The translations under genes were made by a program, and so were the position numbers. The notes under the pieces were generated by a model. It did no database searches. It saw nothing but the letters and a program-made list of their open reading frames with translations, and was not told the origin of the DNA. This document shows positions 7,041 to 14,136 of a DNA stretch of 35,049 nt, piece after piece. The stretch's first letter is position 1. Each line of letters opens with the position of its first letter. The stretch covers positions 1 to 35,049 of the forward strand of contig NZ_JABBJJ010000107.1 in assembly GCF_012933655.1 (NCBI RefSeq), written 5' to 3'. The stretch comes from Pyxidicoccus fallax (GTDB taxonomy: Bacteria > Myxococcota > Myxococcia > Myxococcales > Myxococcaceae).

Positions 7041-9664
7041 AGACGGAGCAGGCAGGGTTGTACACGCGCGAGGGCGCGCAGGTCCCCCTCCAGGGCGTCG
7101 AAGTCACGGGTGAGCTGCTGGGCGGACATGCGCGCGTGCGCGTGCGCCAGCGCTACCGCAACGGTGAGTCGCGCCCGGTGGAGGCCGTCTACACCTTCCC
7201 GCTGCCCTCGGACGGCACCCTCTCCGCCTTCTCCATGACGTGCGCGGGCCGCCGCGTGGAGGGCGTGGTGAAGGAGCGCGAGGAGGCCTTCCGCGCCTAC
7301 GACGACGCCATCACCGCCGGCCACGGCGCGGCGCTGCTGGACCAGGAGCGCCCCAACGTCTTCACCGCGCAGGTGGGCAACCTGCTGCCCGGCGAGGAGA
7401 CGGTGGTGGAGGTGGAGTTCCTCCAGGCCGTCACCGCGGAAGAGGGCTGCGTGCGGTGGATGCTGCCCACGCTGGTGGCGCCCCGCTACATCCCCGGCGC
7501 GCCCTCGGGGGACCGCACCGCCCACGGCAGCGTGGACCCGACGAACCGCGTGCCGGACGCGGACCGGATTACCCCTCCCATCGGCAACGTGCACTACGGC
7601 CTGCGCATGGACCTGCTGGTGGACCTGGGTCGCGAGGTGGTGGTGGAAAGCCCCTCGCACGTCATCACCGTCAACCGCGAGGGCGGCACGCGGATGCGCG
7701 TGGGCTTCACGCGCGGCGAGGTGTCGCTGGACCGCGACCTGGTGCTCAGCCTGCGCAGCTCGGACACGAGCGCCGTCTTCACGCCGCTCGTCACGCATCG
7801 CAAGGACGCCTCGGGGCCGGGCACCTTCGCCCTCACGGTGATTCCGGACCTGCTGTCCATGGCCTCCGCGCCGCCGAAGCAGGAGGTGGTGTTCGTGGTG
7901 GACGTGTCCGGCTCCATGGAGGGGGAGAGCCTGCCCCAGGCGAAGGCCGCGCTGCGGCTGTGCCTGCGCCACCTGCGCGAGGGAGACCGCTTCAACGTCA
8001 TCGCCTTCAACAGCAGCTACCGGAGCTTCCAGTCGCAGCCGGTGCCCTTCACGCAACGCACGCTGGAGGAGGCGGACCGGTGGGTGGCCGCGCTCCGGGC
8101 GGACGGTGGCACGGAGTTGCTCGAGCCCATGCAGGCCGCGGTGCGGGCCGCGCCGGACGGCGTGGTGGTGCTGCTGACGGACGGACAGGTGGGCAACGAG
8201 GATGAAATCCTCAAGGCCGTGCTGGCCGAGCGGAAGACGGCGCGCCTGTACTCGTTCGGCATCGGCACCAACGTGAGCGACGCGCTGCTGCGCGACATGG
8301 CGAAGCAGACGGGCGGCGCGGTGGAGTTCATCCACCCGGGCGAGCGCATCGACGACAAGGTGGTGGCGCAGTTCTCCCGCGCGCTCGCGCCGCGCGTCAC
8401 CGATTTGGAGGTGACGTTCGACGGAGTGGAGGGCGTGGAGCTGGCCCCGACCGAGCTGCCGCCCATGGTGGACGGCGTGCCCTGGACGCTCCTCGGCCGC
8501 TACCCCACGCCGGGCGCCGGCAAGGTGACGCTGCGCGGGAAGTCGGGCCGCGAGCCCTTCGCGCTCACCGTGCGCGTGGACTTCCCCGCCGCGTCGGACC
8601 GGCCGGCGGTGGAGAAGTTGTGGGCGGCGGAGCGCATCCGCGGCTGGGAGGCCGCGCAGCTCACCGGCCGCCGCGCCGAGTCCATGAAGAAGCGCATCGT
8701 GGAGCTGGCCGTCGCGCATCAAATCGTCACCCGCTACACCTCCTTCGTGGTGGTGGAGGAGCGCACGGCGGAGCGGCGGGCGTCGGGCCAGCCCGAGACG
8801 CGCGTCATCCCGGTCAACGCGCCCGCGGGTTGGGCCATGTTCGACACGGCGAAGGAGGAGGCGGAGCTGGGCGCCCTCCCGCGCACGCGAGGCATCGTCG
8901 GAAAGCCCATGGCTCCCGGAATGCCCCAGGGCATCCCCGTGCCGCCTCCGGCCGCGGCGCCCATGCCCGTCTTCGCCGGTCCGGCACGGTCCGTGGTCCC
9001 GCCTTCGCTGCGCCGGCCCGCGGCTCCGGCTCCGAAGAAGGTCATGAGCGCCCCGGCGCCCGCGAGCAGCAAGGGGGGCTTCCTCTCCAAGCTCTTCGGC
9101 TCTGGCGGCGCGCCGCCGGAGCCCCAGCCCTTCGCCGATGATGAGAGCCTGAGGGAGGGCGCCTCGTACGACACGGGCGCGTACCCCGCGATAGAAGAGG
9201 ATGACGCACTGTTCGCCTCCGCGGAGGAGCCGGCCGAGCTGGAGGCGCCCGTCGAACTCGAGCAGGAGAAGGCCCGCCGTGGCCCGGGCGCGGAGGCGCT
9301 GCTGGGACGGCAGCTCGCCAACGGCCTGTGGGACGGCCCGGGCGCGGGTCCGGAGCCGGTGCGCCAGGCGCGCGCCACGGCGCTCGCGCTGCTGGAGCTG
9401 CTGCGCGAGGGCATCACCAGCAGCCACCCGCTGCACGGCGCGCAGGTGAAGAAGGCGGTGGAGGCGCTGCTGTCGCTGGCCTCCAGCCTCACGGGCGCGC
9501 CCGAGGTCGCGGAGCTGGCGCTGGGCGTGGCGTGGCTGGCCGCGGCCGGCCCGCGCACCCGCGGGCGCATCGAGCAGGCCGCGAAGCCGCTGGCCGGACT
9601 CAATGGACGCATGGGCAACGAGGTCGCCCTGCGCGAGCACGTGGACGCACTGGCCGCGCGCTGA
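7037..9664 (+). CDS. VIT and von Willebrand factor A domain protein
   Basis: This is an 875-residue protein. The N-terminal VIT domain (about 1-135) contains the YTFPLPSDGTLSAFSM and AGHGAALLDQERPNVFTAQVGNLLPGE segments typical of the family. A VWA domain (about 283-450) carries the metal-ion-dependent adhesion site DVSGSMEGE (Asp289, Ser291, Ser293), with LLTDGQVGNE further on. A hydrophobic, proline-rich linker (about 610-690) is followed by an acidic region and an alpha-helical C-terminal domain (about 745-875). There is no signal peptide, so a cytoplasmic or non-classically secreted role is likely. VIT/VWA proteins form metal-dependent protein contacts, but bacterial members have no agreed function. 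It is coupled to the MerR-type gene by a 4-base overlap, and a strong hairpin follows it. Confidence 0.9.
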   Translation: MKTEQAGLYTREGAQVPLQGVEVTGELLGGHARVRVRQRYRNGESRPVEAVYTFPLPSDGTLSAFSMTCAGRRVEGVVKEREEAFRAYDDAITAGHGAALLDQERPNVFTAQVGNLLPGEETVVEVEFLQAVTAEEGCVRWMLPTLVAPRYIPGAPSGDRTAHGSVDPTNRVPDADRITPPIGNVHYGLRMDLLVDLGREVVVESPSHVITVNREGGTRMRVGFTRGEVSLDRDLVLSLRSSDTSAVFTPLVTHRKDASGPGTFALTVIPDLLSMASAPPKQEVVFVVDVSGSMEGESLPQAKAALRLCLRHLREGDRFNVIAFNSSYRSFQSQPVPFTQRTLEEADRWVAALRADGGTELLEPMQAAVRAAPDGVVVLLTDGQVGNEDEILKAVLAERKTARLYSFGIGTNVSDALLRDMAKQTGGAVEFIHPGERIDDKVVAQFSRALAPRVTDLEVTFDGVEGVELAPTELPPMVDGVPWTLLGRYPTPGAGKVTLRGKSGREPFALTVRVDFPAASDRPAVEKLWAAERIRGWEAAQLTGRRAESMKKRIVELAVAHQIVTRYTSFVVVEERTAERRASGQPETRVIPVNAPAGWAMFDTAKEEAELGALPRTRGIVGKPMAPGMPQGIPVPPPAAAPMPVFAGPARSVVPPSLRRPAAPAPKKVMSAPAPASSKGGFLSKLFGSGGAPPEPQPFADDESLREGASYDTGAYPAIEEDDALFASAEEPAELEAPVELEQEKARRGPGAEALLGRQLANGLWDGPGAGPEPVRQARATALALLELLREGITSSHPLHGAQVKKAVEALLSLASSLTGAPEVAELALGVAWLAAAGPRTRGRIEQAAKPLAGLNGRMGNEVALREHVDALAAR

Positions 9665-9693
9665 CGCGGCGGGTCGTTGCACGACACTCCGGG

Positions 9694-9729
9694 CCCCGGC
9701 TCCCCACGCCAGCATCGTGGGGGCCGGGG
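9694..9729 (+). terminator. GC-rich hairpin after the VIT/VWA gene
   Basis: The arms CCCCGGCtCCCC (9694-9705) and GGGGGCCGGGG (9719-9729) pair with one bulge around a 13-base loop, 30 bases after the stop at 9664. A smaller GTCGT/ACGAC repeat lies at 9673-9685. There is no U-tract, so it may be a Rho-independent-like structure or an mRNA 3' end stabiliser. Confidence 0.5.
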
Positions 9730-9752
9730 TCCTCGCTTACAGTGCGCGCGAC

Positions 9753-10871
9753 ATGACGCTCGCCACCCTGCTGCTGGTCACCCTCGTCACCGCCCAGGCC
9801 CCTGCCACGCCGCGGACTCCGGAAGCTCCCGCGGAGTCGTCCACCGTCAGCGCTCCTCCCCTGGTGGGCACGCCCGAGGCCTGCTCCGCCAGCGCGGAGA
9901 GCGACTACACGGCGGGCTTCGATGCGCTCGTGGAGGGCAGGGACCGGGAGGCGCTGGAGTCCTTCGAGCGCGTGCTGTCCGCCTGTCCGCAGCACCCGTA
10001 CGCCACGGAGTTGCTGCGGCTCGCGCGGACGCGGCTCATCCCGGGAGGCCGGCTGGCCGCGGCGGCCGCGAGCGAGCGGGGTCCCGAGGGCCGCTCCGAC
10101 AGCGGGCTCGCGGCGATGACGGTGGTGCAGACGCTGCACGGCGCGGCCCAGGGCATCCTCCTGTGCGCCATCGCCGAGTGTAGTGCCCAGGGCGTCGCGG
10201 CCGCGTCGGTGCTGGGCGCGGGAGCGGGCGCCGCCACCGTGCTGCTGCTCGCCAAGGGGTCCGGGGTGACGTCTGGCCAGGCCGCGGCCATCAACTCCGG
10301 CACGGTGTGGGGCTTCTGGTTCGGCATCGCGTCGCTGCTCGCGTTCGACCTGGGCGGGGACGACGCCATCGGCACGGTCATGCTCGGCGGGGCGGGCTTC
10401 ACGGGCGTGGGCATCCTGCTGGCCCTCACCGCGCGGCCCACCGCGGGCCAGGTGTCCATGGCCAACTCGGGCGCCCTGTGGACGGGCGTGGTGACGGCGC
10501 TGCTCCTGGCCACGTCGGACAGCGACGACACGGAGACGTTCTTCGCCGTCGAGCTGGGGGCCACGGCCGCGGGGCTCGTCGTGCTGGGCGCGCTGTCCAC
10601 CACCTTCGAGGTGTCACGTGGGCGGATGCTCATCATCGACGCGGGCGGCATCATCGGAGGGCTGCTGGGCGCGGCCAGCACCTTCGTGCTCGCCGGTGAA
10701 AACGCGGGAGACGAAATCCTCGTGGGCACCGCCGCCGGCGTCGTGGGGGGACTGGCCCTCACCGCGTACCTCACGCGCGACTTCGACACGCCGGATGCGC
10801 CCCAGGCGGTGCTGACGCCCACGCTTCTGGGACGTGACGGCATGGGCCTGGCGGTGGTCGGCCGGTTCTAG
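9753..10871 (+). CDS. conserved multi-pass membrane protein with signal peptide, unknown function
   Basis: This 372-residue protein starts with a signal peptide (MTLATLLLVTLVTAQA). A short Pro/Thr region and a TPR-like helical pair (about 45-90: YTAGFDALVEGRDREALESFERVLSACPQHP) follow. The remainder, about 115-355, is a run of glycine- and alanine-rich hydrophobic segments that look like six to eight membrane helices or a compact integral domain. Paired motifs (SGQAAAINSGTVWGFWFG and AGQVSMANSGALWTGVV) suggest an internal duplication. The last residue is Phe, which is common in outer-membrane proteins, but the segments are too hydrophobic for a clear beta barrel. The start ATG has no ribosome-binding site; a TACAGT -10-like sequence ends 9 bases before it, which suggests a leaderless transcript. 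I do not recognise the family beyond this. Confidence 0.7.
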   Translation: MTLATLLLVTLVTAQAPATPRTPEAPAESSTVSAPPLVGTPEACSASAESDYTAGFDALVEGRDREALESFERVLSACPQHPYATELLRLARTRLIPGGRLAAAAASERGPEGRSDSGLAAMTVVQTLHGAAQGILLCAIAECSAQGVAAASVLGAGAGAATVLLLAKGSGVTSGQAAAINSGTVWGFWFGIASLLAFDLGGDDAIGTVMLGGAGFTGVGILLALTARPTAGQVSMANSGALWTGVVTALLLATSDSDDTETFFAVELGATAAGLVVLGALSTTFEVSRGRMLIIDAGGIIGGLLGAASTFVLAGENAGDEILVGTAAGVVGGLALTAYLTRDFDTPDAPQAVLTPTLLGRDGMGLAVVGRF

Positions 10872-10885
10872 GCGTGTCACCGGCC

Positions 10886-11224
10886 ATGCCGCGCAAGGAG
10901 CCCCGGGCCGAGCCGCCCACCACGCCGGACGGGCGCTACATCGTGGTGGACGGCCGGTTGTGGCGGCGCTCCAACCCGGCGCTCGGGCCCCGGCAGCGCG
11001 CGCTGCTGGTGGAGGTGCTGATGCGGGCGCGGCGGGAGGTGGGCCGCGCACTCCGGGCGGGTGACGCGGCGGCGGAGCGCGGGGCCCGGGAGCGCGTGCA
11101 TCGCGCGAAGGTGGCGCTCGGCGAGCGGGGGCCTCCGTGGTGGACGGATGGCGCTCCGGACTTCAATCGCCACCTCGTCGCGGGGACGCCGTACGCCGCG
11201 TGGTTCGCGTCGCTGACGCGGTAG
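10886..11224 (+). CDS. conserved small cytoplasmic protein of unknown function
   Basis: This basic protein of 112 residues (from the ATG at 10886) or 116 (from a GTG at 10874, two bases after the preceding stop) belongs to a widespread uncharacterised family. Recognisable segments are TPDGRYIVVDGRLWRRSNPALGP near the start, a helix with ALLVEVLMRARREVG, and ERVHRAKVALGERGPPWWTDG, ending in PDFNRHLVAGTPYAAWF. No signal peptide or membrane segment is present. Homologues are sometimes labelled biopolymer transporter Tol, with no support that I can see in this sequence. It is probably cotranscribed with the preceding gene. Confidence 0.75.
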   Translation: MPRKEPRAEPPTTPDGRYIVVDGRLWRRSNPALGPRQRALLVEVLMRARREVGRALRAGDAAAERGARERVHRAKVALGERGPPWWTDGAPDFNRHLVAGTPYAAWFASLTR

Positions 11225-11239
11225 AGGCGCGGGGCCGGT

Positions 11240-11269
11240 TTGAAGATGCACCGGAGCAAGCCGTAGGTT
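11240..11269 (+). promoter_or_regulatory. promoter of the first discoidin-like paralogue
   Basis: TTGAAG (11240-11245) and TAGGTT (11264-11269) are 18 bases apart. The -10 ends 7 bases before the ATG at 11277, so transcription should start at or very near the start codon. The element is conserved before the second paralogue (12885-12914), while the decayed middle copy keeps only the -10 side. Confidence 0.5.
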
Positions 11270-11276
11270 TCCAGGT

Positions 11277-12452
11277 ATGGCCCGCCCCGTGCCGCCCTCC
11301 ACTCCAGCCAGGCCGAGCGCCCGCTCCGCGGTCGGGAGGGGGCTTCTGCGCGCCGCGACCTGGGTGGGACTGCTCCTGGCCCAGGCCGCGGGAGCCGCTT
11401 CCACCCCGGAGCAGGAGGTGCGCTTCGGCGGGACCGTGAAAGCGTGGGTCAGCGCTTCCTCCACGCTGAAGTCCCGGACGCCGGGCCGCTACGACGCGCG
11501 GAACGCGTTCGACGGCAACCCGGCCACCGCCTGGGTGGAGGGCGCTCCAGGAACCAAGGACGCCCGGCTCTCGGTGTTCCTGGACGAGCGGGTACAGCTC
11601 CATGGCATCGTCCTGTGGCCGGGTTATGCGAAGTCGCTCACCACCTTCCACGACAATGCCATCCCCGGCCGGCTCTCGCTCGACCTCAGCGAGGGGGGCG
11701 AGGAGCCCACGCCGCTCCGGCTCGATGAGCTCTACTACCGCTTGGAAGTCGTCAGCCGCCGGGGCCAGCCACGCCGCTGCGCCAGCGTGGCCAAGGACCC
11801 GGTCAACCTCAGTCCCCGGCTCATGCTTTCCACGGCCCTTGGCGCGGTCCAGGCCTTTCAGCTGTCGCTGGAGGCACTGCCCACGGACATGCACCGCCCC
11901 CGGTACGCGGACCTGGCGCTGTCGGAGTGGACCCCGCTCTTTCGCATCGTGGACGAGGAGCACGAGGAATTCGTGGAGGTCCCCTCCCCCCTCACCTCGC
12001 CGCTGCGGGAGATTTCGAAGCTGCTGCTCGACTACGGGCCTGAGAGGACGAGCCATCCCGAGCGACTTCCCCTGGCGCCGGAGGCGCGGCTGGACTCTTT
12101 CTTCGACATGAGCCTGCCGGACCTGCCCGACTGGGCCCGGGAGGCCCTGCACGCCGACTTCCGCAAGCACAAGGCCGAGCCCTCCCAGGACGCGCTCACC
12201 CAGTTCGGCAACGCCGTGTCCGGCCATTTCTTCAACCGGTTCGTCACCGTGCAGTCGCTCGCGGACAAGGGGTACCGGCTCATCGGTGGGCCCTACGTGC
12301 TCCGCCGCGAGGTTCCCCGGGCGAAATCCCATGTCGCGGAATACGCCTTCGTTTTCCCGGTCCTCACCTTGAACGCGGCATTCCAGGTGACGAAGGTCGA
12401 GCTGAAGACCTCGGGCCTCCAGGGCGAAAACTGCGAGCGCTCGCTGCCGTAG
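11277..12452 (+). CDS. secreted discoidin-like (NADase-type glycan-binding) domain protein, copy 1
   Basis: This 391-residue protein has a Sec signal peptide (about 1-41, ending GAAS). A discoidin-like domain of the NADase-type glycan-binding kind follows at about 50-150, with YDARNAFDGNPATAWVEG and LHGIVLWPGYAKSL as the family hallmarks. The remaining 240 residues are unassigned: a second beta-rich region (about 155-250) and a C-terminal region (about 280-391) ending in VTKVELKTSG-x4-NCERSLP, with two cysteines likely to form a disulfide. It differs from copy 2 at roughly 50 of 391 positions by my count, about 87% identity. It lacks the last two residues of copy 2 because its TAG stop comes from the upstream region of the decayed middle copy. 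It probably acts in the periplasm or outside the cell. Confidence 0.8.
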   Translation: MARPVPPSTPARPSARSAVGRGLLRAATWVGLLLAQAAGAASTPEQEVRFGGTVKAWVSASSTLKSRTPGRYDARNAFDGNPATAWVEGAPGTKDARLSVFLDERVQLHGIVLWPGYAKSLTTFHDNAIPGRLSLDLSEGGEEPTPLRLDELYYRLEVVSRRGQPRRCASVAKDPVNLSPRLMLSTALGAVQAFQLSLEALPTDMHRPRYADLALSEWTPLFRIVDEEHEEFVEVPSPLTSPLREISKLLLDYGPERTSHPERLPLAPEARLDSFFDMSLPDLPDWAREALHADFRKHKAEPSQDALTQFGNAVSGHFFNRFVTVQSLADKGYRLIGGPYVLRREVPRAKSHVAEYAFVFPVLTLNAAFQVTKVELKTSGLQGENCERSLP

Positions 12453-12861
12453 TTTCCAGGCGTGGCCCACTCCGTGAGGACCTCGCAAAGCCAGGCAAGC
12501 GGCTCATGACGAATCCCCTGAACTACCGCCTTGGCGTGGTGCAGGCGAGAAACTCCAGGCCGTGCTTCGAGACCGGGGCGCGCCCCCCACCCAGGATGCC
12601 GTCACGCAGTTTGGCAAAACCGTCGCCGAGCAGTACTTCGGAATCGCCATCACCGTGCAGTCCCTTCCAGAGGGGGCGGTCCGGTTGATTGGCGAGCCCT
12701 ATGTGCTCCAGCACGAACCATCCAGCCTGCCCCCGGGTGCCGAGCAGGTGGCGGTCTTCTCGGTGCTCACGTTGAATGCCTCACTCCAGGTCACGAGGCT
12801 GGAGTTGCGGACCCCGAGCCTCACCGGACAGTGCTGCGAGCAATCCCTGCCTTCCTGGTGA
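12453..12861 (+). pseudogene. internally deleted third copy of the discoidin-like gene
   Basis: The sequence from 12447 matches the promoter-start region of the intact copies (TAG-TTTCCAGG, then a GTG in place of ATG at 12461, and GCCCACTCCGTG). After about 40 bases it becomes equivalent to the C-terminal third of the family. From about 12511 the frame reads ESPELPPWRG, LQAVLRDRG, TQDAVTQFGK, AVRLIGEPYVLQ, FSVLTLNASLQVTRLELRT and CEQSLPSW, matching the end of copies 1 and 2. The signal peptide frame runs into a stop (TGA at 12507), and the whole discoidin domain is missing. The remaining ORF could start at a GTG at 12562 (99 residues), but it has no signal peptide or ribosome-binding site. 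The C-terminal part is more diverged than copies 1 and 2 are from each other, so it is an older relic. Confidence 0.75.
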
Positions 12862-12884
12862 AGGCCGTGACGAGCCGAGGCCGT

Positions 12885-12914
12885 TTGAATACGCACCGGA
12901 GCAGGCCGTAGGTT
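12885..12914 (+). promoter_or_regulatory. promoter of the second discoidin-like paralogue
   Basis: TTGAAT (12885-12890) and TAGGTT (12909-12914) are 18 bases apart, with the -10 ending 6 bases before the ATG at 12921. It is nearly identical to the promoter of copy 1, including the spacer (CGCACCGGAGCA). Confidence 0.5.
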
Positions 12915-12920
12915 TCGGGT

Positions 12921-14105
12921 ATGACCCACCCCGTGCCGCCCTCCACTTCAGCCAGGCCGAGCGCCCGCTCCGCCGCCGGGCGAGGGCTCTTGTGCGCCGC
13001 GACCTGGGCGGGACTGCTCCTGGCCCAGGCCGCGGGAGCCGCTTCCACCCCCCCGGAGCAGGAGGTGAACGTCAGCGGGGCCATGAAGGCGTGGGTCAGC
13101 GCCTCCTCCACGCTGAAGTCCCGGACGCCGGGCCGCTACGACGCGAGGAACGCGTTCGACGGCAACCCGGCCACCGCCTGGGTGGAGGGCGCTCCGGGAA
13201 CCGAGGACGCCTGGCTCTCGGTGCACCTGAACAAGCGGATACAACTCCATGGCATCGTCTTGTGGCCGGGCTACACGAAGTCGCTCACCACCTTCCGCGA
13301 CAATGCCATCCCCGGCCGGATTTCGATCGACTACAACGAAGTGGGCGAGGAGCGCACGTCGCTCCGGCTCGATGAACTCTACTACCGCTTGGAGGTCGTC
13401 AGCCGCCGGGGCCAGTCGCGGCGCTGTGCCAGCGTGGCCAAGGACCCGGTCAATCTCAGCCCCCGGCTCCTGATTTCCCAGTCTCTTGGCGCGGTCCAGG
13501 GCTTCAAGCTTTCTCTGGAGGCGCTGCCCACGGATATGCACCGTCCCCGGTACGCGGACCTGGCGCTGTCGGAGTGGACTCCGCTCTTCCGCATCGTGGA
13601 CGAGGAGCACGAGGAATTCGTGGAGGTCCCCTCCCCGCTCACCTCGCCGCTGCGGGAGATTTCGGAGCTGCTGCTCGACTACGGGCCTCAGAGGACCCGC
13701 CATCCCGAGCGCCTTCCGCTGGCTCCGGGGGCACGGCTGGACTCCTTCTTCGACATGAGCCTGCCGGACCTGCCCGACTGGGCCCGGGAGGCCCTGCACG
13801 CCGACTTCCGCAAGAACAAGGCCGAGCCCTCCCAGGATGCGCTCACCCAGTTCGGCAACGCCGTGTCCTCCCAGTTCTTCAGCCAGTTCGTTACCGTGCA
13901 GTCGCTCGCGGACAAGGGGTACCGGCTCATTGGTGGGCCCTTCGAGCTCCGCCGCGAGGTTGCCGGGGCGAAATCCCGCGTCGTGGAATACGCCTACGTC
14001 TTCCCGGTCCTCACCCTGAACAGCGCGTTCCAGGTGACGAAGGTCGAGCTGAAGACCTCGGGCCTCCAGGGCGAGAACTGCGAGCGCTCGTTGCCCGCCC
14101 TCTGA
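12921..14105 (+). CDS. secreted discoidin-like (NADase-type glycan-binding) domain protein, copy 2
   Basis: This is a 394-residue paralogue of 11277-12452 with the same layout: signal peptide (about 1-41), discoidin-like domain with the FDGNPATAWVEG core (about 50-150), and an unassigned C-terminal region ending in NCERSLPAL. Differences from copy 1 cluster just after the signal peptide, in the discoidin loops (WLSVHLNKRIQ, ISIDYNEVGEE) and near residues 335-375. The stretch from about 190 to 270 is almost identical, which suggests recent duplication or gene conversion. It is convergent with the 839-residue coiled-coil protein, 31 bases away. A role as periplasmic partner or immunity factor for that neighbour is conceivable but unproven. 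Confidence 0.8.
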   Translation: MTHPVPPSTSARPSARSAAGRGLLCAATWAGLLLAQAAGAASTPPEQEVNVSGAMKAWVSASSTLKSRTPGRYDARNAFDGNPATAWVEGAPGTEDAWLSVHLNKRIQLHGIVLWPGYTKSLTTFRDNAIPGRISIDYNEVGEERTSLRLDELYYRLEVVSRRGQSRRCASVAKDPVNLSPRLLISQSLGAVQGFKLSLEALPTDMHRPRYADLALSEWTPLFRIVDEEHEEFVEVPSPLTSPLREISELLLDYGPQRTRHPERLPLAPGARLDSFFDMSLPDLPDWAREALHADFRKNKAEPSQDALTQFGNAVSSQFFSQFVTVQSLADKGYRLIGGPFELRREVAGAKSRVVEYAYVFPVLTLNSAFQVTKVELKTSGLQGENCERSLPAL

Positions 14106-14136
14106 GTCCCGTGAAGCCGCGCCCTTCAGGCCCGGC

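Noticed and set aside
6914..9715. 933-codon minus-strand open frame opposite the VIT/VWA gene
   Set aside because: The translation is His/Arg/Leu-rich with no domain, and it mirrors the true gene codon for codon. It is an antisense artefact.
10886..11224. TolA/TolR-type biopolymer transport function
   Set aside because: The protein has no membrane segment or TolA/TolR motif; the label found on some homologues is unsupported.
12506..12688. 60-codon frame starting at the ATG at 12506
   Set aside because: It is out of frame with the paralogue-related reading of this segment, which identifies it as part of the decayed middle copy.
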